Positions 55,582-64,000 of a stretch of DNA of 64,000 nt are shown here, one piece after another. The position numbers and the translations under genes are program-made. The notes under the pieces are model-generated. The model did not search any database. It was not told the origin of the DNA and saw only the letters and a program-made list of their open reading frames with translations. Within the stretch, counting starts at the first letter, position 1; each line of letters starts with the position of its first letter. The DNA is from Entophlyctis helioformis (lineage: Eukaryota > Chytridiomycota > Chytridiomycetes > Chytridiales > Chytriomycetaceae), in NCBI GenBank assembly GCA_025526915.1, contig JAHLKH010000031.1, forward strand, positions 121,836 to 185,835. The letters run 5' to 3'.

Positions 55582-56340
55582 GGCTGCTGAGATGGCGGGG
55601 AAGATCGGCTTGACCGAGCGCACTTGGTCATGATCCAAGGCTGTGAGCAGGCGGACGCTTGTTGCGATGGAGAGCATCAGCAGCAACAGCAGCATGGTGC
55701 GGGACGGCAGGCATTGTGACGGCATTGCACGGCTGCTGGTGCCGTCCTACGCTGTTGGTGTTGAAGGCGAAGCCCTGATCTGCGCATCTGCGGCTGCGAC
55801 GGATCTGCCACTGCCAGAAGCCATTGCCCATTGCATCGGCGACCACAACACTGCGACCACATCAAGCGAGCCATCCAGCACTGCAGGCTCGTCCACCAAG
55901 GGCGACCTGTTACTGGCCTCGCACCGCAAGTGCAGATGCCGTCTGGCAGCCTGGCAGCCTGGCAGCAATGAGAGAGCAGCGCCAGAACGACGGCTGCATG
56001 CCAGAGCAGAAACGCCGCTCCTCCTTTGCGCGATTATGCCTGCTTTGCCTGCGTGCACAAGCTTTGTCTCTGCGCCGCTGGGATCTGGCGGCAGCGGAAA
56101 ATCTGTGGTGCACAAGCAAGTTCCGCGACGAGAGAGTGCACGCGGGTCTCCACGCGGCACGGCTGGAGTCATGCCGTGAGTCACTCGCTGGATGCCGACA
56201 TCACGCCTCTGCCAACGGCCCAGAGGCAGGCTGCTCTGGCTGGGTTCGGTGCCGTTGCAGAGCGGAGCAGAGCAGCTGCTGTCCATGTGGGTGTGCTCAC
56301 TCAACTCAACTGCCGAACGGCATCCTCGCTGCTCTCCTAT

Positions 56341-56388
<48 letters not shown>
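56341..56388. repeat. (CCAG)12 microsatellite
   Basis: Twelve uninterrupted CCAG units about 330 bp upstream of the OPT transporter start. Confidence 0.9.
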
Positions 56389-56647
56389 AACCTATCGCAT
56401 CTGAGCGAGTGACCGCCATGTGCCCCACTTCTGTCCAGCCGGCGCCTCCTCGTTTCCCGTCCTCACGACTCGTTTGCCGGAACTTTGCGCTGCTTGGCCA
56501 GACTACCAATTTTGCCACTGCTCCACATGGTGTGTCCACACGGTGTGTCCACGCGGTGCTCTCACGGATTGTCTCTCGAGGCGGAACATCGCGCTTGGCT
56601 CGACTGCGAGCTTGGCAGTCGACACCAAGACGAGCCAGCCCAACGAG

Positions 56648-56654
56648 TATAAAA
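56648..56654 (+). promoter_or_regulatory. TATA box of the OPT transporter gene
   Basis: TATAAAA lies 62 bp before the ATG at 56716 in an otherwise GC-rich region. This is the expected distance for a short 5' leader and fits a strongly or conditionally expressed gene. Confidence 0.6.
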
Positions 56655-56715
56655 CGGCCCGCTGCCCCCGCCCTTCCGTCCAATCCATCCGGCCAGCGTC
56701 TCTACCAAGAACACG

Positions 56716-59064
56716 ATGGCTTCCAAGACTGACCAGAAGGTCGAAACCGGCAAGAGCGAGCTCGAGCACGAGAAGCAGCTCCTCGCCGAGACTGGCGACA
56801 TCGAGGCTATCGATGCCGTGTACGCCCAGCAGTACACCAAGGGCATTGTTCCCGAGACCGACGACCCGTCTGCCCCCTCGCTCACCATCCGCATGGTGTT
56901 CCTCGGCTCCATCTTTGCCGTGTTCCTCGGTCTCTGCAACGGCATCTTCTCGTTCCGCACCAACCCGTTCGGCATCACCAACGTCGTTGCCGCCCTGCTG
57001 TCGTACCCCATGGGTATCTTCTTCTCCAAGGTGCTCCCCCGCGGCATCCTCAACCCTGGCCCGTTCACCATCAAGGAGCACGTCCTCGTCTACACGATCG
57101 CCGGTGCCGCCGGTGGTTCGCCGTACGGCATTGAGAACGTCATTGCCCAGAAGTTCCCCAAGTTCATGGTGCGTTCTCTTTGGTGCTGTGTGCATTGATG
57201 CTGTGCACGATGTGCTGCTTGTTTGCAAGCGACTGACCTGGCTGACATGCATCCACCACTCGCCTCCCATCCATCCAACAGAACGACCAGAACGTCACCT
57301 TCTGGAACGCTCTCCTGTTCGTGCTCTCGACCCAGATGATCGGTTACGGTCTCGCCGGCATGACCCGCCGCTTCCTCGTCCGCCCGGCTGCCATGTACTG
57401 GCCCACGATCCTGCCCACCGTCGCGCTCTTTGTTGCCTTCCACGAGAAGACCGAGGAGGAGTCTGAGGAGTCCAAGAAGGCCGGCGGTCTCTCTCGCTAC
57501 GCCTTCTTCTGGCTGTCGCTCACGTTTGCCTTTGTGTGGCAGTGGTTCCCGTCGTACTTTGCCGGTGTCGTGCAGGCCATCTCGATCCTGTGCTGGATGT
57601 CCAACAGCAAGACGATCCGCTACCTCGGCTCTGCGTCGCCCAACATGGGTGTCGGCATGCTCTCGCTGTCGTTCGACCCCACCATCATCGGTACCGGCAC
57701 GCTCGCCATCCCGTGGTGGGCTTCGCTCAACATCTTTGTCTCCAACGTTGTGGTCATCTGGATCATTGTGCCCCTCGCGTACTACAACAACGTGTTCAAG
57801 CGCCCCACCGAGCTCCAGAACATTTACACGTATGAGGACGACACTCCCTTCCCCCGCACCAACTCGCCTGCCCTGTTCTCGCGCCAGGGTCGCCAGGTCC
57901 GCGCCACGACCTTCTACGACCGCACCAACTTTGACCTCAACCAGACCGCGTTCGACCGCGTCAAGCCCATCTACCTCACCGAGCACTTTGCCATGACGTA
58001 CGCGCTCTCGTTCCTTGCCCTCACCTGCGGTGTCTCGCACGTTGCTCTGTGGTACTACAAGGACATTGTCCGCCAGACCAAGGAGATGATCGCCCAGGTC
58101 GACGAGGAGACCCCCGACATCCACAACACGCTCATGAAGGCGTACCCCGACATTCCCGAGTGGATCTACCTCACTTGGCTCGCCGTGTGGCTCGTCATCC
58201 AGATGATGGTCGGCCTGTTCACTCCCTTCCGTCTCCAGTGGTGGGGTACCCCTCCTCGGTCTCGTTCTCGGTTTCGTGTTCACGATCCCGTACGGCATCA
58301 TCCAGGCCTCGTCCGGCCAGCAGCTCGGCCTCAACATCATCACGCAGATCGTCATGGGTCTCCTCTCGCCCGGCTCGACCGTGCCCAACATGTCGTTCAA
58401 GTCGTACGGCTACAACATCATGATCCAGGCGCTCGACCTGTCGTCTGACCTCAAGGTCGGCCACTACCTGCACATCAACCCGCTCCACATGGTGTTCTCG
58501 CAGCTGTACGGCACCATCATTGGCGCGCTCTGCAACACCGCTGCCGTCTGGATCGTCATTGACTACTTCCCGCTCGAGACCAAGGACTGGACCTACCCCG
58601 GCCACACCACCTTCTTCAACGCCGGTGCCATTTGGGGTGCCATTGGCCCTGCCCGCTTCTTTGGCCCCGAGGGTCCCTACTTTGGCCTCAACCTCGGCTA
58701 CCTGTTCGGCCTGATCCTCCCTGTGCTCCCGTGGCTCGGCAACAAGGTGTACCCCCACCCGTACTGGCGCTTCATCCACTTCCCGCTCATGGCCTACCCC
58801 GCCCGCTCTGGCTCGGTGCTCTCGTCGATCACGTCGTCGTTCATTGTGTCGACCATCTTCATGTACGGCATCTTCACGTACGCTTACAGCTGGTGGGTCA
58901 AGTACAACTACGTCCTCGCCGCTGCCATCGACGCCGGATCTGGTATCGCTGTCATTCTGTCGACTGTCCTCTCGATCTACTACCCGCCCGTGACTACTCC
59001 CCTCAACGCCTTCCCCATTGACTTTTGGTGCACTGGCCGTCCCATTGAGGACTTTATGGAGTAA
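56716..59064 (+). CDS. Oligopeptide transporter (OPT family)
   Basis: OPT proteins import small peptides, glutathione or metal chelates across the plasma membrane with protons. Exons 56716-57168 and 57282-59064 give about 744 residues with some 14-16 helices. Family blocks: LNPGPFTIKEHVLVYTIA, GGSPYGIENV, LGSASPNMGVGML, YLTEHFAMTYALSFLALTC, MKAYPDIPEWIYLTWL and the ending PLNAFPIDFWC. The frame breaks near 58248 where GGGGTACCCC carries one base too many; removing one C joins WWG to LLGLVLGFVFTIPYGI, and the total length then becomes a whole number of codons. Codon choice is more C-ending and uniform than in neighbours, with a TATA box, suggesting high expression. Confidence 0.93.
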
Positions 59065-59269
59065 TCTTGCTCGCTCGCGTCCTCGGTCTCTGTTGTACAA
59101 CCACTGTTGGCATGGCGCGTCTGTCTGTCCTTTCTTGGCCAAGCAAATGAACCATACAACGTGTACTCTACTCCTTGTCTTGTTCCTTCTCTTCTCTCTC
59201 TACTTCATGGACATTTGGTGGCTCTGTCGGCGAGGATAAAGCAATGTGTATGGTTGTCGCGTCCATCGC
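59065..59269. other. 3' flank of the OPT gene up to the possible retroelement edge
   Basis: AT-richer sequence that should contain the OPT 3' UTR and polyadenylation region. No gene seen. Confidence 0.35.
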
Positions 59270-59628
59270 TGTACAACATAATTAATGAATAAGTATGGCA
59301 TGACCGATTTTGAAGTGATGCGGGCTGCTCGTCGAGCGTCACTACGCAGTGCTGGCAATAGAAGTCATTCATTCATGCAGCGAGACCTACCTGCTCGTCG
59401 AGCGTCACTACGCAGTGCTGGCAATAGAAGTGACGGACGAGCAGGTGCAGGGCATGGACGCGATTTATACCGCATGACTGCGCACACACGCGTCCTACTT
59501 GCGGCAGGCCGCTGCGGCTCGTACCTATGGTTACTCTTTGCGGCCAACCGGCTGAACCTGGCCCCGACGGTCGATACCCGATGGGCGATCTGCGACTGCC
59601 AAGCCTCGGGTCGGGCCAACCCGTAACA
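59270..59628 (-). repeat. 3' LTR of the Ty3/gypsy element (lower boundary uncertain)
   Basis: On the minus strand a purine tract (AGGAAGGGAGGAA) is followed directly by TGTTAC at 59628, the normal junction of polypurine tract and 3' LTR. Inside are TATAAAT (minus strand, near 59465) and two 41-bp direct repeats. The lower edge is a guess: minus-strand TTGTACA ending at 59270 would provide the CA end and an imperfect inverted repeat. The partner 5' LTR is off the right edge, so the boundary could not be tested. Confidence 0.55.
59325..59431. repeat. Two 41-bp direct repeats inside the LTR
   Basis: Identical copies at 59325-59365 and 59391-59431, each starting CTGCTCGTCGAGCG and ending CAATAGAAGT, offset by 66 bp. 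They lie downstream of the LTR TATA-like box on the minus strand. Confidence 0.85.
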
Positions 59629-61240
59629 TTCCTCCCTTCCTAGAGGGCACCGCGTCCATGGCTGATGCAGCCACATTGGCGCGTTGCACAATGGGAATGC
59701 CGCGCGCATCTCGCTGAATGCCTGATGTCGGTGCTGCTGGAACCGCGATGCGTGGCGGAGCGGCCGCTGCTGCTGGAACTGGCGTGAGCGGCTGATTGGA
59801 CGCTCCTCCGTAGAACACGTCTGTCTGCGGGCTGTAGTAGGGGGCGAGGTGGTCGCCATTGACAAGATTCTCGAGCATGGATCCGTTGGCGCGCATCAAT
59901 TGGTACGTGTCGTTGGGCCCGACCTCCTGCACAATGTATGGCCCGGTCCACGAGAGCTCGAACTTGGTCTTGTCGTGGTGCTTCTGCTTGACGTACTCGC
60001 CCACGACAAACCGGTCTGCCTGCACCGTGTGCGTCGTGTTGTAGCGCTCCTCCATGCGCTTGGCCTGAGCCTGCGATCGCACGTACGCGGCTTGGCGTGC
60101 GAGTCCGACTTCGTCGAGACTGCGGGCGGTCCAGGCGGCCATGTCCTGCCAGTCCTTGGGATCGTACTCATGCGGCAAGCTATCGTCTCCGAGTAGGCGC
60201 GGCTCGACTCCAAACAGCAGGTAGAACGGCGAGTAGCCCCGTGACCTCGTGGCGCCGCGTGCGCAGCGCGAGCAGCGCCTGCGGCACGTACTTGTCCCAG
60301 CGCTCGGGCGATCCGGCGCACAGCTTGGTGAGAATGGCATTCAACGACCGGTGCATGCGCTCGACGGCTCCATTCGTGCGCGGATGGTACGGCGTCAACG
60401 GCAGGTGGTTGGTCGCTTGCAGCTTGAGATACTCGCGCAGACCGTCATTGGTGAACACGTTGGCGCGATCCGTGATAATCTCGCGTGGTGCACCAAACTG
60501 GCACAGGATCTCCTCGTATATGAACTTGGCGGCGGTCGTGGCGTCGCGGTTGGGATACGCCTTGGCCACCACCCAGCGTGTGGCGTAGTCGATCGCGGTG
60601 AACAGCTGCGTGTTGCCGTCGGCCGTCGCAGGCAGATCCTGCACAATATCCACCCCCCACCTCTCAAAGGGCAGCGCAGCGGGCTCGAGCGGGTGTAGCG
60701 GGTTGCGAACCGACGGCGCTGGCGTCTCGTGCAGCTGACAGACCGAGCAGCGGCGCACAAAACTCGATCAGCTCAGCCTCCATGTTGGGCCCACCAGTAG
60801 CGCGTCTGCAGCACGCCAAGCAACGTCGCGGCGGCCATGTGGCCCATGGCGCGATGATACTTGTCCATGATGGCGTCGCGCTCCGTAGACACAATGAATG
60901 GCACCACAAAACTCCTTGCCATTGACCGTGACCCGTCGGTGCAGAGTGTCGTCGCGCAGCACAAACAGGCGGTTCTGCTGCGAGATCAGAGCAGTGTAGC
61001 GCGGCGACAGACCGGGCGGCACCGTGTTGTTGAGCTTGAACTGGATCGCGTGCATCGGCCAATCGCGCTCTGGATCCAGCTGTGGCGGGGCGGCTGGTGC
61101 GGCTGGTGCGGCTTCCAATGGATGCAGCTGAACAGCGTCTGCGCGAATGCCAATACGGATCAGCATCGATGATCGGGACCGCTGGCTCAGGCAGATCGGT
61201 GTGGCGGGACCGGCGCGTCTGCAGGCTGCCACTTGCCAGG
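59531..61240 (-). pseudogene. Retroelement integrase region
   Basis: The zinc-binding part shows HRAMGH near 60850 and CSVCQ near 60745. The catalytic core begins WGVDIVQDLP near 60645 and has IITDRANVF near 60465 and PRTNGAVERM near 60360, so the Asp-Asp-Glu triad is present. A GPY-type module (FELSWTGPYIVQEV) lies near 59950. Frames change near 60235 and again between the zinc finger and the upstream RNase H region. The frame runs about 97 nt into the LTR before stopping at 59531. No chromodomain was recognised at the C-terminus. Confidence 0.8.
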
Positions 61241-61654
61241 CGTGTACTCCAGTGACGGCCCGTAGTGCTCAAACTCCCAGCTGCCAACCCCACTGGCGTG
61301 GCCCAGGTCGATCCAACCCCTTCAGCCATGTCAGCGGCTGGTGATCCGTGTGCACAATCGTGCGGACGCCATCCACATAGCAACGCCAAGTGCGCAGTGC
61401 ATGAATCACAGCCATGCCTCACGCTCGGTCGCCGAGTAGTTGCGTTCCGCCGGCGACAGCTTGTGCGACAAGAACGCAATCGGCTGGTGGCCCTGCCCAT
61501 GATCCTGCGAGAGCACGCCGCCGACGGCGTCCTGGCTGGCGTCCGTCCAGATGTGCATCGGCTTGGAAAAGTCCGGCGCGGCGCAGACGGGCGCCGAGAC
61601 GAGCGCGTCCTTGAGCGCCTGGAACGCTGCCATCTCGTCCGGGCCCATGGCGAA
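61241..61654 (-). pseudogene. Retroelement RNase H region
   Basis: Starts MGPDEMAAFQALKDAL next to the insertion point of the solo LTR. MHIWTDASQDAVGGVL carries the first catalytic Asp, and AERNYSATEREAWL the Glu. A third Asp lies in IVHTDHQPLTWL after a frame change near 61405. It was originally continuous with the reverse transcriptase at 61931. Confidence 0.8.
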
Positions 61655-61659
61655 CGGCA

Positions 61660-61925
61660 TGTCAGAGTTCCTGCTCGAGTGCGGCGAAAGGCACAGGGAA
61701 CTGCGGGTTTGGCTGAGGCACAGACAAAAGGAAGAGGAGCTGTCAGGCGACAGTGTCTGTGGCAGGGCAATTGAATGTGTATTCTAAGAAGTACCTGAGG
61801 CACAGACAAAAGGAAGAGGAGCTGTCAGGCGACAGTGTCTGTGGCAGGCAATTGAATAGAACAGCAAGGGAAAGGCAGAGACGCGAGACACAGAATTGGA
61901 AAAGCCAACAGACGATAATCTAACA
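61660..61925. mobile_element. Solo LTR inserted in the pol gene
   Basis: A 266-bp insertion whose ends are TGTCAG...CTAACA on the plus strand, an imperfect inverted repeat with the TG...CA ends of LTRs. It is flanked by the 5-bp direct repeat CGGCA at 61655-61659 and 61926-61930. Removing the insertion and one repeat joins RKDVP to FAMGPDEM in one frame, as expected at the RT/RNase H junction. Its sequence differs from the host element's own LTR (TGTTAC...), so it belongs to another family. It contains a tandem 64-bp duplication. Confidence 0.88.
61713..61857. repeat. Tandem duplication within the solo LTR
   Basis: Copies at 61713-61776 and 61795-61857 begin CTGAGGCACAGACAAAAGGA and end CAATTGAAT, period 82 bp. 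They differ by one G in a GGG/GG run. Confidence 0.85.
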
Positions 61926-61930
61926 CGGCA

Positions 61931-62665
61931 CGTCCTTGCGCGTCAGCCGGTTGAGCGGGATGGCAATGCAGCCGTAGTCGCGCACGAACCGGCAGTAATA
62001 GTTGCAAAGCCCCATGAACGACTGCAGCTGCACAAGCGACTCCGGAACGGGCCAGCTGGCGATCGCCTCCAGCTTGCGTGGATCCGGCCGAATGCCCGCG
62101 GCTGACACCAGGTGGCCGCAATACTCGACCTCGTCCAGGCCAAACCGGCACTTCTTGGCGTTGGCGACCAGCCCGTACTTGGCCAGCCGCTCAAACACAA
62201 GCCGGACGCGCCGCTGCAGCTCCTCGTCGTCCGGCGCGTACACGAGGATGTCGTCGAGGTAGACGACGCAAATGCTATCGACCAAACCCTCCAGCACACG
62301 ATTCATCATGCGCTGGTAGGTGGCCGGCGCATTTCTCAGCCCAAATGGCATAGCCAAGTACTCAAACTGTCCATACCGCGTGTTGAACGCCGTGTACTGC
62401 ACCGAGTCCTCTGCCATCGGCACCTGCTGGTAGCCAGACTGCATGTCCAGCACGGCAAAACGGCGCATGCCATGCAGCCGATCCAGGTTGTCGTCGATCC
62501 GCGGCAGACCCGTCGCGTCCGCCTTGGTCTGCTGGTTGAGCGCGCGGTAGTCGACGCACATGCGCAGCGTGCCGTCCTTCTTCTTGACGAACAGGATCGG
62601 CAGCGACCACGGGCTGCTGCTGGGGCGGATGACGCCAGCCTCCAGCAGCGCGATCAGCTGCTTGC
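61931..62665 (-). pseudogene. Retroelement reverse transcriptase
   Basis: Conserved RT blocks in order: [50 protein letters not shown] (catalytic YxDD, near 62250) and [17 protein letters not shown]. The open frame is interrupted only by the solo LTR, where the read-through ends in a stop at 61920. It connects upstream to the protease frame after a one-base shift near 62690. Confidence 0.9.
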
Positions 62666-63574
62666 GAACCTCGTCCAGCTCGCGCGGCTCATGCGGTACG
62701 CCTGGCGCTTGACCGGCGTGGCGTCCAGCGGCTCGATCCGGTGCATGCCATGCTCACCCAGCTGTGCAAGCTCTTTAGAGATTTTGAGCTTGCTACCAGC
62801 GGGCGGAGGACGCCAGGGAACTCCCTGCGCAAGGTCTCGACCCACTCGGGGAACGATCCATCCTCCTCCGGAAGTGGCGGCGAGCTCGAACAGGCTGACA
62901 GCCCACTCGATCTCGCCGCGCTTGTTGGCCTGCTTGAACTGATCATACGACATCAGTTCAACGGCGCTGGCGGCGAGCGACGCAGGCGGCGAGCTGGCCT
63001 TGGCGTCAGCCATGGCGACTGGTCCACGCGGCGTGTTGGCACACAGTTGCCCGTCACGCCCGAACCGCCACTCGGCCCGGACCGCCTCGAGCCACGGCAG
63101 GCCCAGCACCAAGTCGTGGTGCTCGTCGATGGGTGCCACGAATGCATCCAGCCGACCCAGCGACTGACCGTCGGGCGTCTGCAGCTCAAACACGCACGCC
63201 TTGGACAGCGTGATGTCGTCCGAGCCGTCGCCAAGGCGTAGCGGTACGCCGCGTGGCAGCTGGTGTGTCTCGACCAGACCCTTGGCGACCAGCTGCTGGT
63301 ACAGACGCAGACCGACGAAGTTGGCACCAGCGCCCGAGTCGCCCAATGCTGTGGCAGATACAGATCCGATGGCCACCGAGAATCGACGGAGCGGGCGAGC
63401 CGATGGCGCGAAATCCAGCTTGAAAAACGACGCGCCAGATCTGCCCGCCACCACATCGGCGAATGAGCGCTTGGGCATGGGCATTGGCGGAGCAGGCGGG
63501 GCGGGCGGAGCAGGCGTCACAGGCTCCGCAGCAGGCACGGGTGGTGCAGGCAGCACCGGCGGGGCAGGCTTCAT
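62654..63574 (-). pseudogene. Retroelement protease and linker region
   Basis: A 306-codon open frame. The N-terminus is Pro/Ala-rich. The retroviral-type aspartic protease has the active-site DSG in TALGDSGAGANFVGLRLYQQ near 63340, and the later hydrophobic-Gly block DLVLGLPWLEAV near 63090. The C-terminal part ([21 protein letters not shown]) is the start of the RT domain, after which the frame is lost near 62690. Confidence 0.85.
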
Positions 63575-64000
63575 GGCGGGAGGGCTGCTAGATGGAGGTA
63601 CCGGACGTGGCGATGGTTGTGTAGGAAGACTGCTTTCATTCCATACACGCTCATCACCACGCCGGCACCGTCAGTGCTGGGCGGGGCCCTCGACAGACGG
63701 GCCGGCGGTGTTGGGGCCTGCGGCAGGGGTCGGGGCAGCAGGCACAACGCCAAGCCCGCGCAGGGCTGCGACCAGATCGGCCATGTTCACCGAGTGCAAC
63801 TGCGCAGGGCGACGGTTTGGGAAACGGACGGCAGTGTGGACGGTGCTGGCCCACGCCATGGCAGGTGAAACAGGTGTTGCGCTCCTCAGCCGACTGGCGG
63901 TGACGTGGTCGGCTGGCTGGCATAAACGATGACGATGACGGTGACGATGACGACGCCACAGGGTTGGCTTGGTGGAACACGACGCCTTCCATCGGGGTGG
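63575..64000 (-). pseudogene. C-terminal part of retroelement gag
   Basis: A zinc-knuckle-like CFTCHGVGQHRPHC lies near 63850; relative to CX2CX4HX4C the His position holds Gln with His beside it, so metal binding is doubtful. After it the frame changes near 63800 to an Ala/Pro/Gly-rich stretch ending at 63671. The rest of gag is off the window. Confidence 0.6.

Larger units (their letters stand above)
55582..56715. other. Intergenic region between prolidase and OPT genes
   Basis: 1.13 kb between divergent genes. Open frames cross it but have no family character. It contains a CCAG microsatellite (56341-56388), short duplications GTGTCCACACGG near 56530, and a TATA box just before the OPT gene. 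Confidence 0.45.
59270..64000 (-). mobile_element. Ty3/gypsy LTR retrotransposon, incomplete at the right edge
   Basis: Domain order on the minus strand is gag zinc knuckle (near 63850), aspartic protease, reverse transcriptase, RNase H, integrase, then 3' LTR, which is the Ty3/gypsy order. The 5' LTR, primer-binding site and most of gag lie beyond 64000. The coding region has several frame changes (near 63800, 62690 and 60235, and within 60770-61400) and is split by a solo LTR, so this copy is unlikely to be active as read. It lies about 200 bp downstream of the OPT gene in opposite orientation. Confidence 0.9.

Noticed and set aside
56341..56388. Short regular repeats considered as an array
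   Set aside because: They are a simple tetranucleotide microsatellite.
55824..56732. A 302-codon frame upstream of the OPT gene
   Set aside because: It includes the translated CCAG microsatellite and the OPT promoter TATA box, and lacks family features.
58230..58290. Programmed ribosomal frameshift in the OPT gene
   Set aside because: The break is at GGGGTACCCC with no slippery heptamer followed by a stop, and similar breaks occur at unrelated contexts in other genes. A one-base error explains it.
59325..59431. CRISPR-like direct repeats
   Set aside because: Only two copies in a eukaryotic LTR, no regular array and no cas genes.
1..64000. Secondary-metabolite cluster, toxin-antitoxin, prophage or operon-like system
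   Set aside because: No polyketide, nonribosomal peptide, terpene or phage genes are present, and the genes are monocistronic with introns and mixed strands.

Overview
The window looks like nuclear DNA of a GC-rich, gene-dense fungus, probably an early-diverging (zoosporic/chytrid-type) lineage. That placement is an inference. The evidence is short GT-AG introns (about 65-170 nt, some longer), eukaryotic core genes (midasin, ribosomal protein eS21, syntaxin-5/Sed5, Nth1), fungal-type transporters (OPT family, Pns1/SLC44-like), a rhodopsin-like seven-helix receptor and a TMEM62-like phosphoesterase (families unusual in Dikarya), and a Ty3/gypsy retroelement. Long homopolymeric Gln/Ser/Ala tracts and simple repeats are common.

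Layout. 1-15304 (-): midasin, lacking only its C-terminal MIDAS domain off the left edge. A 430-bp divergent promoter leads to polyprenol reductase (15735-16922, +). Four minus-strand genes follow: SLC44/Pns1-like transporter, mitochondrial PPR protein, class A GPCR-like receptor and a C2H2 zinc-finger protein. After a 1.5-kb repeat-rich gap come PPT1 (+), an unrecognised multi-pass membrane protein (+), a secreted Ser/Cys-rich protein (-), an RCC1-like protein (+), a small polyQ protein (-), a cytochrome b561 protein (+), eS21 (+), Sed5 (+), a SET-domain methyltransferase (+), a flavin-reductase-like protein (-), a TMEM62-like phosphoesterase (+), a GH30 glycosidase with a ricin-B lectin tail (-), a small unknown (-), Nth1 (-) nearly abutting a METTL21-like methyltransferase (+), a four-helix membrane protein (+), prolidase (-) and an OPT transporter (+). 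From about 59270 to the right edge lies a Ty3/gypsy retroelement on the minus strand. It is interrupted between RT and RNase H by a 266-bp solo LTR of another family with a 5-bp target duplication.

The genes are ordinary housekeeping and accessory genes without operon-like co-functional grouping. Themes that recur are ribosome biogenesis and translation (midasin, eS21), the secretory and endomembrane system (polyprenol reductase, Sed5, PPT1, TMEM62-like), and membrane transport or sensing (SLC44, OPT, GPCR). I did not see a convincing new multi-gene system. The strongest unusual signals are the nested solo LTR, the class A receptor, the 30-bp head-to-head Nth1/METTL21 pair, two GC-AG introns, and many single-base frameshifts in conserved genes, densest at 43-49 kb. 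The frameshifts probably reflect consensus indel errors, though local pseudogenisation of the GH30 gene is possible. Exon coordinates were read by eye from splice consensus and frame continuity. No RNA genes were recognised.
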